A stretch of 64,000 bases of DNA from an uncultured Ruminococcus sp. Its GTDB lineage: Bacteria; Bacillota; Clostridia; Oscillospirales; Acutalibacteraceae. Positions 53,560 to 62,442 of this stretch are shown one piece after another (position 1 is the stretch's first letter; each line of letters starts with the position of its first letter). The stretch is from contig CACZZB010000008.1 of the NCBI GenBank assembly GCA_902785555.1, positions 1 through 64,000 on the forward strand, given 5' to 3'. The translations under genes were made by a program, and so were the position numbers. The notes beneath the pieces were generated by a model that ran no database searches, was not told where the DNA came from, and worked only from the letters and a program-made list of their open reading frames with translations.

Positions 53560-56500
53560 ATGAAATCGAGTATTTTAAGAAAAATTATTGCAGGCTCTAT
53601 GGCAATAGCTATGGTTGCCGGCACAGGCATAAGCATTTCAACAGGAAATCTTATAGGTACCAATATTTCTGTAAGTGCTGCCGAGACTCTCACAGAGGGT
53701 GACTATGAATATCAGATAAATGATAACGGCACAGTTACCATCACAAAGTATATCGGTGAAAGTCTTACTGTTACTATCCCTTCAAAAATCGCAAACACAA
53801 CCGTTGAATCAATAGGAAACAATGCTTTCAGAGAGTCAAAAATAACATCAGTCAAATTCCCGTCAACTCTTAAAACTATCGGTGATGCGGCTTTTTACAG
53901 ATGCTATTATCTCAAAGATGTAACTTTCCCGTCAGGTCTTGTAACTATCGGTCAGTCGGCATTTGAGCAGTGCTATCTTTTTACCAAAGTTGTACTCCCC
54001 GACACAGTTGCCACTCTCGGCAGCTATGCTTTCAAAAATTGTCCTGGCGTTACCTCGATAACTCTTTCAAAAGCACTGACAAGTCTTCCTCATGAGGGCT
54101 TCTAATACTGCAACATCACTGAGATAACTATCCCCGATGCAGTGGAAACTCTCAATAATTATGCTTTCTATTCATGCCGTAATCTCAAAAAGGTCAATTT
54201 CGGCACAAATTCCGCTTTGAAAAAGATAAACTATCAGGTATTCTATAACTGCTCGGCTCTTGAGAGCTTTACCTGTCCTGCAAGCCTTGAAGCTATCGGT
54301 CAGGATGCTTTCTATAACTGCCGTTCACTTGCAACCGTTACATTTAATGACACTCTCAAAACTATCAGTTACAGTTCTTTCCAGAACTGCGTAAGCCTCA
54401 AAACAGTGACCTTTCCTGCTAATCTCGACTATATCGACAGCAACAGCTTCAACGGCTGTACAAGCCTTGAAACCGTAAGAACAGGCGGTCTGAAAAGAAT
54501 CTGCAACAGCTCATTCAAAAACTGTACTTCACTCAAAAACGTGTATTTCGGTGAAAACTTTGAAAGAATCGACAATGAGGCTTTCTACAATACTCCGAGC
54601 CTTACAAATTTCTATACAGTACCTCAGAAATATATCTATATCGAAGACCACGCTTTTGATTCAAGCGGCTGGATGTCAAAACAGCCTGACGGTATCGTGT
54701 ATTTTGGCGGTGTTACCATTGCAGTTAAAGGTACTGTAAAGGATGTTGTACTTAAAGACGGTACACAGTGGATAAATGACACTACTTTCAAGAATACGAG
54801 CGGTATCAAAAGCATTACCATTCCTTCAAGCATTATTACGGATAAGACTCCGAACTTCTTTGATATATTCGACAAGTGCGGAAATACTCTCGAAGCTATC
54901 TACTTTACCGAAGATGATACAAGATACACATCCATTGATGGTATTGTATACTCAAAGGACAAGCAGACACTTATCTACTGTCCAAAAGCAAAGTCAGGTA
55001 CCGTTAATGTTGATGATGAAACTGTAACTATCAACAGCAATGCTTTCACAAACTGCAACAATGTCAAGGTTCTTAACTTCGGTGTGAATGTAAAAAGCTT
55101 CAGCGAATATGAGATAGGTCTGCACATGGAAAATCTTGAAGCTGTGACGGTGTTATTTATAACAAAACCAAAACTCATCTCTATCTTTATCCGAATGCCA
55201 AAAAAGGTGCCTACACAATGCCTGATACACTTCAGAGTGTTTATTACTATGCTTTCCAGAATGCAAGAGGGGTTACGGAAATAAATGTCAACGATACGAT
55301 GCAGTATCTGTACCCGGGCAACGGCTTTATCAACAATCCTGCACTCAAAGCTATAAATGTTGACGAGAACAACCAATGGTATTCATCTGTAAACGGTATA
55401 CTTTACAACAAGGACAAAACAAGACTCTATTGACGTTACTATACCGGAAACAGTTACCAATGTTGACGGTGACTATACTTTCAGTAACTGTACAGGTATC
55501 AAAAAGCTTACTATTCCTGCCGCAACAGGTCTTTGGGACAGAATGTTTGACGGTTTACAGAGTGTAACGTCATTTTCGGTAAGTGCAGACCATGCAAGTT
55601 ATGCTTCCGAAAACGGCTTGTTAATGAACAAAGCAAAAGACTATATCTATGCGATACCAAAGGGTACAGCAACCGTTACTCTGCCCGAAAATATCATATC
55701 AACAGACCGTATCAGAGACGCTGCCCTGATTAACTGTCCGAATCTTGTAACACTCAATCTTTCAAAGAACTTCAATTCATTCAGTATCTACTATAAATTC
55801 GCTAACTGTCCGAAGCTTGCGGCTGTCAATGCAAATGCAGATTGTCCCGATTTCAAGACAGTTGACGGTGTACTCTATAACAAGAACGTTACAAGAATAA
55901 TATTTGTACCCGGTGCAAAAACAGGTGCATATACTGTTCCGACAACTGTAAATGAAATTTATGATTATGCTTTCAAGGATGCAAAGAAGCTCACTTCAAT
56001 AACCTTCCCGAAAAACTTCCTCAATACATTTGATATAGATGACAGGCTCGGAAACTGTGACAGTCTGACAAGTCTTAACTTTGCAGATACAAACAAGAAT
56101 TATACAACAGTAAACGGAATTGTTTACAGCAAGGATATGTCAAGCCTTTTGTATGTTCCGAATGCAAAATCCGGTTCCTATACTATCCCCGATTCCGTAA
56201 AAAGCATTGAAAGCAGAGCTTTCTATAATTGCTCAAAGCTTACAAGTATTATATTCCCTGACAGCCTGACACAAATCAATTTTAACACAACAGGCATGAC
56301 CGCACTTAAGAGCATAACTATCCCTGCAAGCGTTACAGAAATAGGCAGCAACTTCTATAGTAACTTCCCGAACCTCACTATTTCAGGCTATGAGGGCAGC
56401 TATGCAGAATTTTATTCCAACTACAATGATATTAAATTCAACAAGCTCCCCAACAGCATCTCCCTCAACAAGAGCCTTATTCAGACAACTGTAGGAAAGA

Positions 56501-58371
56501 CTGCTGCAATCACAGCAACAATAGATACAACAAGAACAACTAATAAAACTATTACATGGAAGAGCAGCAATACAAATGTTGCAACCGTTAAAAACGGCAC
56601 TGTAACAGCAGTTGCAGCAGGCTATGCAAAGATTTCCGCAACAACTGCTGATGGCAAGGTCGCTTACTGTGATGTTTCGATAAGCCCTGCACTTACAAAT
56701 GTTTCGACAGTTTCCTCGGATAATATAGTTCTCGGTGATTCTGTTACAATGACAGGTGCATACTACGGCGGTCTCGGTACTGTAAAATACAGTATGCTCT
56801 ACAAGCTGTCATCAAATACAAGCTGGACAACTCTCTCGGCTTACGGCACAACGTCAACTGTAACATTTACTCCCGATAAAGCAGGTACTTATGACCTTTG
56901 CATAAAAGTTAAAGACGGCGAAAGCACAGAAGTAAAGAGTTTCTTTACACTTAATGTAAATGCGGCTCTTGCAAATGCTTCTTCGGTTACAGATAATTCC
57001 GTAACACTTGGTGAAAGTATCGTAATGCTCGGCAATGCAACAGGCGGCAAGGGCAATATAACTTACAAGTATGAACAGAAACTCTCCACTGTAAGCACTT
57101 GGACAACCGTAAAAGACTATTCAACAAGCGGTGCGGCTGTATTCAAGCCCTCTGCGGCAGGTACTTATAATGTCCGTATCACTGCAAAGGACAGTACAGG
57201 AAAAACCGCTGCAAAAACATTGAATGTTGCCGTAACGGGCGTACTTGCAAATACATCCGAATTGAGTACAGATAAGATACATCTGGGTGAAAGCGTTACA
57301 GTCAAGGCATCTGCAACAGGCGGTCAGGGCAGTTATACATACGCATATTACTATAAGAAGTTCACTCAGAAGAATTGGACAACAGTTTCTAATTTCAGCA
57401 CCACTGCAACAGCAACTGTTACTCCGAAAGAAAGCGGATATTATCAGATATGCGTAAAAGTAAAAGATTCTGACGGTACAATTGCAAAAGAATACTACAA
57501 TGTTTTGGTAGGTGAAGAACAGCCGGTACAGAATGAATTTAAAAATACATCTGTTGTTTCTCCGACACAGATAAAACTTGGTGAAAGAGTTTCCGTAAAG
57601 GCTTCCGCCGAGGGTGGAAAAGCTCCTTATACCTATGCAGTTCTCTATAAGAAAACCACCGATACAAAGTGGACTACAAAACAGAATTTCAACACCAATG
57701 CAGAAACATCTGTACTTCCGTCCAAAGCAGCCGATTATGAGATATGCGTAAAAGTAAAGGATGCCGATGGCAATATTTCCGAAAAGACTTTCGGTGTAAA
57801 AGTAACTTCCGATCAAGAGGATTTACAGAACAATTCTACTATCGCATCAGATAAAGTGGTTCTCGGCAATTCGCTGACAGTCAATGCAAAAGCTGCAGGC
57901 GGTGCAGGTGATTATACCTATGCAGTCCTCTATAAGAAAAATACCGATACGTCATGGGTGACAAAGCAGAACTTTACAACTAATACAACTGTTACTGTAA
58001 AACCGTCAAAAGTCGCTGTATATGACCTCTGTGTAAAAGTAAAAGATGCTAACGGTACTGTCGTTAAGAAGTTCTTCACATTCAATACAATAGAAGGTGT
58101 TCAGAATACTTCAACTGTCAATGCGACATCTATAAAATTAGGTGAAACTATCACAATGACCGGTTCCGCAAAGGGCGGTACATCTCCGTACACATACGCA
58201 TTCTACTATAAGAAAGCAAGCGAAGCAAACTGGGTCGAAAAACAGAAGTTTGCTGTAAACAACACTGTATCTATCCAGCCCAACAAGGCAGTTAATTATG
58301 ATATCTGCATAAAAGTACAGGATAAAAACGGTATTGTTGAAAAGAACTACTTTACAGTTACTGTTAAATGA
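53560..58371 (+). pseudogene. BspA-type leucine-rich-repeat surface protein, interrupted
   Basis: One gene of about 1600 codons broken in three places. Signal peptide and LRR_5 repeats (ITIPDAV...LNNYAFYSC) run from ATG 53560. An in-frame TAA at 54103-54105 interrupts a repeat and reading resumes in the same frame. Near 55145 the frame shifts and about 15 residues before DGVIYNK are missing. Near 55430 a second shift loses a segment after NKDKTRL. From there an intact frame runs to 58371: more LRRs, an Ig-like Big_2 domain (about 56450-56685) and six modules of about 92 residues shared with the M60 protein. AGGAGG precedes the first ATG. Confidence 0.85.
55543..58371 (+). CDS. Intact 3' part of the interrupted LRR protein
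   Basis: 942 codons without a stop, open upstream to about 55434, but with no signal peptide or good ribosome site of its own, so it is unlikely to be secreted alone. Contents: the last LRRs, a bacterial Ig-like domain with ITWKSSNTNVATV, and six modules that each open with N-S-x-S-x-x-x-I-x-L-G and close with YDLCVKVKD-x-x-G-x-x-x-K-x-F-x-V. If the upstream breaks are assembly errors, this is the C-terminal half of a functional adhesin-like protein. Confidence 0.5.
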   Translation: MFDGLQSVTSFSVSADHASYASENGLLMNKAKDYIYAIPKGTATVTLPENIISTDRIRDAALINCPNLVTLNLSKNFNSFSIYYKFANCPKLAAVNANADCPDFKTVDGVLYNKNVTRIIFVPGAKTGAYTVPTTVNEIYDYAFKDAKKLTSITFPKNFLNTFDIDDRLGNCDSLTSLNFADTNKNYTTVNGIVYSKDMSSLLYVPNAKSGSYTIPDSVKSIESRAFYNCSKLTSIIFPDSLTQINFNTTGMTALKSITIPASVTEIGSNFYSNFPNLTISGYEGSYAEFYSNYNDIKFNKLPNSISLNKSLIQTTVGKTAAITATIDTTRTTNKTITWKSSNTNVATVKNGTVTAVAAGYAKISATTADGKVAYCDVSISPALTNVSTVSSDNIVLGDSVTMTGAYYGGLGTVKYSMLYKLSSNTSWTTLSAYGTTSTVTFTPDKAGTYDLCIKVKDGESTEVKSFFTLNVNAALANASSVTDNSVTLGESIVMLGNATGGKGNITYKYEQKLSTVSTWTTVKDYSTSGAAVFKPSAAGTYNVRITAKDSTGKTAAKTLNVAVTGVLANTSELSTDKIHLGESVTVKASATGGQGSYTYAYYYKKFTQKNWTTVSNFSTTATATVTPKESGYYQICVKVKDSDGTIAKEYYNVLVGEEQPVQNEFKNTSVVSPTQIKLGERVSVKASAEGGKAPYTYAVLYKKTTDTKWTTKQNFNTNAETSVLPSKAADYEICVKVKDADGNISEKTFGVKVTSDQEDLQNNSTIASDKVVLGNSLTVNAKAAGGAGDYTYAVLYKKNTDTSWVTKQNFTTNTTVTVKPSKVAVYDLCVKVKDANGTVVKKFFTFNTIEGVQNTSTVNATSIKLGETITMTGSAKGGTSPYTYAFYYKKASEANWVEKQKFAVNNTVSIQPNKAVNYDICIKVQDKNGIVEKNYFTVTVK

Positions 58372-58401
58372 TAAACAGTAAATACCAAAAATAATGAACG
58401 G

Positions 58402-58448
58402 TCAGCCAATCCTCATGTAAAAAAACTTGGGGAGAGGCTGATTTTTTT
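58402..58448 (+). terminator. Terminator of the LRR gene
   Basis: TCAGCC (58402-58407) with GGCTGA (58436-58441) and an inner stem with mismatches, then TTTTTTTG. Confidence 0.7.
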
Positions 58449-58460
58449 GTTAAAAAATAC

Positions 58461-58489
58461 TTGACAAATCTAATTTAATATGTTATCAT
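58461..58489 (+). promoter_or_regulatory. Promoter of tRNA-Trp
   Basis: TTGACA (58461-58466), 17-base spacer, TATCAT (58484-58489), 15 bases before the tRNA. Confidence 0.8.
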
Positions 58490-58504
58490 ATTCGAGTAGT
58501 CCGA

Positions 58505-58580
58505 AGGGGTATAGCTCAGCTGGTAGAGCAGTGGTCTCCAAAACCACGTGTCGTGAGTTCGATTCTTACTGCCCCTGCCA
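58505..58580 (+). tRNA. tRNA-Trp (anticodon CCA)
   Basis: 76 bases with encoded CCA end. Acceptor AGGGGTA/TGCCCCT, D arm GCTC...GAGC, anticodon stem GTGGT/ACCAC with loop CTCCAAA (anticodon CCA), and T arm with TTCGATT. All stems pair, one wobble in the acceptor. Confidence 0.97.
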
Positions 58581-58589
58581 ATTTATATT

Positions 58590-58634
58590 ACAATTAATCA
58601 GGCAAGGAGTTTATCTCCTTGCCTGATTAATTGT
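58590..58634 (+). repeat. Perfect 20-bp inverted repeat after tRNA-Trp
   Basis: ACAATTAATCAGGCAAGGAG (58590-58609), loop TTTAT, then its exact complement (58615-58634). No U-tract follows, so it is not a classical terminator, though it may stop or process the tRNA transcript. Confidence 0.85.
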
Positions 58635-58700
58635 ATAATTAGATTGATTATCCTACGATAAAGGTATAAAATCTTGCTCGTCAAGTTGAAACCTCAAGAG

Positions 58701-58776
58701 AGCAACAGGTCACAACAAGGCAAATTCCTCAGGTCACAACAAGGCAAATTCCTTGTTGCCTGTTGGCTTCTTTTTT
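58701..58776 (+). terminator. Terminator-like hairpin containing a 24-bp tandem duplication
   Basis: AGCAACAGG and CAACAAGG pair with CCTTGTTG and CCTGTTGGCT, followed by TCTTTTTT. The left arm holds two exact copies of a 24-base unit (58706-58729 and 58730-58753) starting CAGGTCACAACAAGG. Open frames through here are artefacts of this structure. Confidence 0.6.
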
Positions 58777-58911
58777 ATATCAGTTTATCATCAGAAAAAG
58801 AAAATCATTTATCCTTTGCTGTATACAGTCTTATATTCAAGCAGTCAGGTTTCCTGCACAAAAGCAACACCATTGCAACCGAACCGTTTATAAAACCATT
58901 CTTATACTCCA

Positions 58912-59058
58912 AGTTCTTTCTTTGCCCAACTTGCTACTGTATTCTCTGATTTTAAAGCATCTGCACCGTGAATGGCAAATCCTTTGCCGACTGTTGCTCC
59001 CTTTCAATACTTTTTTAATGATATTGTCATAATCCGAAACATCAATTCGATTATTTCA
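58912..59058 (-). pseudogene. C-terminal remnant of a flavodoxin-like gene
   Basis: On the minus strand RIDVSDYDNIIKKVLKG, then after a one-base shift GATVGKGFAIHGADALKSEN and TVASWAKKELGV with stop TAA (58912-58914). The ending looks like the last helix of flavodoxin-family proteins. No start or FMN-binding N-terminus remains. It lies just downstream of a LysR gene, a common partner. Confidence 0.45.
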
Positions 59059-59088
59059 ACATTTCGATAACCGTTGCTTATGCGATAT

Positions 59089-59973
59089 CTACGAAAAATG
59101 ATTTCGGAGAATATTGGCAAATTCTTCTATATAATACCCTGTTCGTTCTTTCTGCCAGAAAAGGCAATACTTCCTTGTCACACGGCGATTTCTATGAAAA
59201 AGCGGAATACGCATGATTGCCCCTGATACCTCCGGCAATTTTCCTACAACCTCAACAGGCAGAAATCCTCTGTTGCCAATCACCATAAGTCTTGCTTCTT
59301 CCTGTGTTTCTGCATAAATAAAATCATTTGCAAATCCCAGAATGTTCCTGTAATACTCTGCTTCCATCTCCCTCTGCTCTTTGGACGAAACAATAATGCA
59401 GGACATCTTAGCAAGCTCCCCGACTTCCAGTCTTTCATGTAAAGATAATTGAGAACGTTTGGACAGCTCAATAATACACTCGGCATTCTTCAATTCCATA
59501 TTCACATAATCATCAGAAAATGCACGGCGTTGGTCATTAAGTGCAATATCAAGACTTCCCGATACAAGCCCGTGGTAAAGTTCTTCATGAGTACCACTCT
59601 GCACAGATATATTGACTTCCGGATAAACAGCGGAGAACTCCGCAATCGTTTCCGACAGTTCCGGTCCGGCATACAAATTGATATACCCGATATGCAGTGC
59701 CATATCTTCATCACTTCCTAAGCGAATTGTTTCCTTTCTTATTGCTTCAAGATTGGTGAGAAGCAATTTGCACTTTCGATAGAAGTACTCGCCTGCGGTT
59801 GTAACCTGAAAGCTCCTGTTCTTCCTCTCAATAAGCTTTACCCCCAGGTCTGCTTCTAATGCATTCATTGCCTGTGATATAGCCGACTGTGATACAAAAT
59901 TTTTCTCGGCAGCTTCCGTGAAGCTGTTCTCATCAACAATCGAAACAAAAAAACGAATTTGTCTTAAAAGCAT
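59089..59973 (-). CDS. LysR-family transcriptional regulator
   Basis: 294 residues from ATG 59973 (AAAGGGG upstream), the family's usual length; an in-frame extension to 60108 has no typical domain. N-terminal HTH: SFTEAAEKNFVSQSAISQAMNALEADLG with ERKNR following, then the substrate-binding domain (LHIGYINLYAGPELSETI). The natural target may be the flavodoxin-like gene now decayed downstream, or a gene lost from the 5' side. The effector is unknown. Confidence 0.9.
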   Translation of the reverse strand: MLLRQIRFFVSIVDENSFTEAAEKNFVSQSAISQAMNALEADLGVKLIERKNRSFQVTTAGEYFYRKCKLLLTNLEAIRKETIRLGSDEDMALHIGYINLYAGPELSETIAEFSAVYPEVNISVQSGTHEELYHGLVSGSLDIALNDQRRAFSDDYVNMELKNAECIIELSKRSQLSLHERLEVGELAKMSCIIVSSKEQREMEAEYYRNILGFANDFIYAETQEEARLMVIGNRGFLPVEVVGKLPEVSGAIMRIPLFHRNRRVTRKYCLFWQKERTGYYIEEFANILRNHFS

Positions 59974-60363
59974 ATTTCTTCTGCCCCTTTCAGTGCTGTT
60001 CGTCAGAAATTCCTGAAAGTAAGTCACTTCCATGATATCTGCAATCTGAACCGTTTCATCTGTTTTTTCTTTGTGTAATTTATTTTCATTTTTTATATTA
60101 TAAACCATTCGGCTGATTTATTCAACACTAAGACAGATTAAATTGCTTATTAATGTGTATGTATATTATCTGTATATTTTCCGGATAACCGATACAGATG
60201 TCGGAAATATGTCATCATATATCACAACCCGGCTATTGACAAATCCCCTTGAATTATAATATACTTATTGACAGATAATCTATTTTTAGTTTATCGGATT
60301 ATCTAAAAAACTTAAATAAGTCAAAGAAAAAAACAAAATCTTTGTACAAAATACTTACGGCAG

Positions 60364-60426
60364 ATGATGTACAGAATGTCTGTCATAACCGGAATATGCC
60401 CCAAGATGACAGCGAGGAATAAATGA
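60364..60426 (+). CDS. Candidate leader peptide of the ABC-F gene
   Basis: 20 codons, MMYRMSVITGICPKMTARNK, ending 15 bases before the terminator-like hairpin. No strong ribosome site is visible. A second short frame (60434-60508) starts at ATG 60434 and runs through the hairpin into the ABC-F start. Leader peptides of this sort occur before antibiotic-resistance ABC-F genes. Speculative. Confidence 0.3.
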   Translation: MMYRMSVITGICPKMTARNK

Positions 60427-60440
60427 GAAGTTCATGATTG

Positions 60441-60480
60441 AGGAGTTAGGAGCAAATTTTTCTAATTCCTTTCTTTTTTT
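60441..60480 (+). terminator. Terminator-like hairpin in the leader of the ABC-F gene
   Basis: AGGAGTTAG (60441-60449) with CTAATTCCT (60462-60470, one G-T pair), then TTCTTTTTTT, ending 18 bases before the ATG. Position suits attenuation; it cannot belong to an upstream gene because none on this strand precedes it for 1.8 kb apart from the tRNA. Confidence 0.6.
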
Positions 60481-60498
60481 AAAGGCGGTGGTAAAAAA

Positions 60499-62403
60499 AT
60501 GGCAATAGTTACTGTACACGATTTGGCTATGGAATTCGGTGAACAAAAACTATTCGACGGAATGAATTTTGAGATACAAGACGGTGACAGGATAGGTCTT
60601 ATCGGTGTCAACGGATGCGGTAAAACTACTCTTTTTAAAATGCTCACGGGAGAATATTATCCGACAGGCGGAAATATCATCATAAACAAAAATACAACTA
60701 TCGGATATATGGAACAACACGTCTGCCGTAATCTTGAAAGGTCGGCTTATGATGAAGTTATGACGATATTTTCCGAGCTGACCGCAATGGAACAGGAACT
60801 GAATTTATTGAATGGTCAAATCAGTCTCAGAACGGAAAATTTAAACAGTCTTATCGAAAGACAATCTTTTTTGCATGATGAATTCACACGAAAAGGCGGT
60901 CTGACTTGTCGTGCAAGAGCAAGGTCTGCTCTTTTGGGATTAGGCTTTGACGATAATCAGATAAAACTGCCTATATCTTCACTCAGCGGTGGTCAGAGAG
61001 CTAAATTACAGCTTGCCAAATTATTATTATGCGGAGCTAATTTCCTTCTGCTTGACGAGCCTACAAACCATCTCGATACACATTCGGTCGAATGGCTTGA
61101 AGAATATCTTACAAACTCAAAATGTGCATATCTTGTAATATCCCATGACAGATATTTTCTTGATAAAGTCACAAACAAGACCTTTGAACTTGAGCATAAA
61201 AAAATGACGGCTTATAAAGGCAATTATACCGCCTATCTCCCCCAGAAAGCCGAAAAACAGCTTTCCGCACAGCGTGTATATGACAATACAATGAAAGAAA
61301 TAAATCGTCTTGAGGGCATTATCGAACAACAAAAACGCTGGAACAGAGAAAAAAATATCAAGACTGCCGAAAGCAAGCAGAAAGTCATCGACAGACTCAG
61401 CAAAAATCTTGAAAAACCCGAAAATGCTCCTGTTGCAATGAGTTTCGGTCTTGATATAAAAAATCAAAGCGGTGAAGATGTCCTTGAAGTCAATAAAATA
61501 TCACTCGGTTTCAACGGTGAACCGCTTTTTGACAATGTTTCAATGGATATCAAAAGAGGAGACAAAATATTTATCCTCGGTCCGAACGGCTGCGGAAAGA
61601 CTTCTCTTTTACGGACTCTTATCGGACAATACCATGCTCAGAGCGGAAGAATAAAATTCGGTGTCGGTGTAAAAGTCGGCTACTATGACCAGATACAAAA
61701 AGGGCTTGACAGTGACAAGACCATTTTTGAGGAAATGGCTGACAGTTTTCCTGCCATGACAAATACCGAAATAAGAAGCACTCTTGCCAGATTTCTTTTC
61801 AAAAATGATGATGTATTCAAACCCCTTTCAACTTTGAGCGGCGGTGAACGTGCAAAAGTTCTCCTCACAAAATTAATGCTCGCTCAGTCCAATTTCCTTA
61901 TGCTTGACGAGCCTACAAACCATCTCGATATAATCTCCTGTGAAGCTCTCCAGAACGCTCTCTCGGAATATGAGGGAACTCTTTTGATAGTATCCCATGA
62001 CAGATATCTGATAAACAGCCTTGCCGACAGGATATTTTATCTCACTCCGACAGGTATAGAGATATTCGAGGGAAATTATGATGATTTTCTCGACAAATTC
62101 AAACCATTTGCAAAACCCGTACAGCCCGAAAAAGAACGTGTAGAAAAACAAATCGAGTATAAAAATAAAAAAGAACGTGATGCACTAAAAAGAAAAACAA
62201 AGGCAAGAGTTGCTAAAATAGAAATAGAAATATCCGAACTTGAAGACAAATTAAACAATCTTGGCAACAGTCTTAATAATCCCGAAATTTCCTGTGATTA
62301 TGAAAAGACCCTTGAACTCACAAATCAAATAGATGAAACTCAGCGTACTCTTGATTCACTCTATCAGGAATGGGAGAAACTCAACGAGCTTTTGGGAATA
62401 TAA
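60499..62403 (+). CDS. ABC-F family ATPase
   Basis: 634 residues, two ABC domains and no membrane segment. First: GVNGCGKTT, LSGGQRAKLQLAKLL, LLLDEPTNHLD; second: GPNGCGKTS, LSGGERAKVLLTKLM, LMLDEPTNHLD. A linker of about 80 residues (KEINRLEGIIEQQKRW...) and a C-terminal coiled coil (about 560-634) resemble Uup/YdiF/YkpA proteins. ABC-F proteins bind the ribosomal E site; some protect against antibiotics, others aid translation. Which applies here cannot be told. Confidence 0.92.
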   Translation: MAIVTVHDLAMEFGEQKLFDGMNFEIQDGDRIGLIGVNGCGKTTLFKMLTGEYYPTGGNIIINKNTTIGYMEQHVCRNLERSAYDEVMTIFSELTAMEQELNLLNGQISLRTENLNSLIERQSFLHDEFTRKGGLTCRARARSALLGLGFDDNQIKLPISSLSGGQRAKLQLAKLLLCGANFLLLDEPTNHLDTHSVEWLEEYLTNSKCAYLVISHDRYFLDKVTNKTFELEHKKMTAYKGNYTAYLPQKAEKQLSAQRVYDNTMKEINRLEGIIEQQKRWNREKNIKTAESKQKVIDRLSKNLEKPENAPVAMSFGLDIKNQSGEDVLEVNKISLGFNGEPLFDNVSMDIKRGDKIFILGPNGCGKTSLLRTLIGQYHAQSGRIKFGVGVKVGYYDQIQKGLDSDKTIFEEMADSFPAMTNTEIRSTLARFLFKNDDVFKPLSTLSGGERAKVLLTKLMLAQSNFLMLDEPTNHLDIISCEALQNALSEYEGTLLIVSHDRYLINSLADRIFYLTPTGIEIFEGNYDDFLDKFKPFAKPVQPEKERVEKQIEYKNKKERDALKRKTKARVAKIEIEISELEDKLNNLGNSLNNPEISCDYEKTLELTNQIDETQRTLDSLYQEWEKLNELLGI

Positions 62404-62407
62404 AAAA

Positions 62408-62438
62408 ACAGTACATACAAAAAATCGTATGTACTGAA
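62408..62438 (-). terminator. Terminator of the HPr-like gene
   Basis: CAGTACATAC (62408-62417) with GTATGTACTG. On the minus strand the stem runs into TTTTTT. It may also stop the converging ABC-F transcript, with a poorer U-tract. Confidence 0.85.
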
Positions 62439-62442
62439 AACA

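Larger units (their letters stand above)
58581..59088. other. Gene-free stretch with hairpins and gene debris
   Basis: Between tRNA-Trp and the LysR gene: the 20-bp inverted repeat, the duplicated terminator hairpin, about 130 bases with nothing recognised (58777-58911) and a flavodoxin-like remnant on the minus strand (58912-59058). Confidence 0.6.
59974..60498. other. Gene-free stretch between LysR and ABC-F genes
   Basis: Contains two TTGACA hexamers (60236-60241 and 60268-60273) with only weak -10 partners, an 8-bp inverted repeat AGATAATC/GATTATCT (60273-60280, 60297-60304) that could be an operator, a 20-codon ORF (60364-60426) and a terminator-like hairpin (60441-60480) just before the ABC-F start. 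Confidence 0.55.

Noticed and set aside
57121-57816. Cys-rich 231-codon frame antisense to the LRR gene repeats
   Set aside because: Its periodic cysteines simply mirror the repeated modules on the coding strand.
48540-58371. Regular repeats that could suggest CRISPR or tandem satellite DNA
   Set aside because: The period is about 280 bases in frame within coding sequence, and the units are protein modules with diverged DNA.
58674-58949. 91-codon frame with SQQGKFL repeats
   Set aside because: The repeats are the translated terminator arms with the 24-bp duplication; no ribosome site.
60273-60304. AGATAATC/GATTATCT inverted repeat as a Fur or PerR box
   Set aside because: The arms are 16 bases apart and do not fit the 7-1-7 layout; at most an operator of unknown kind.
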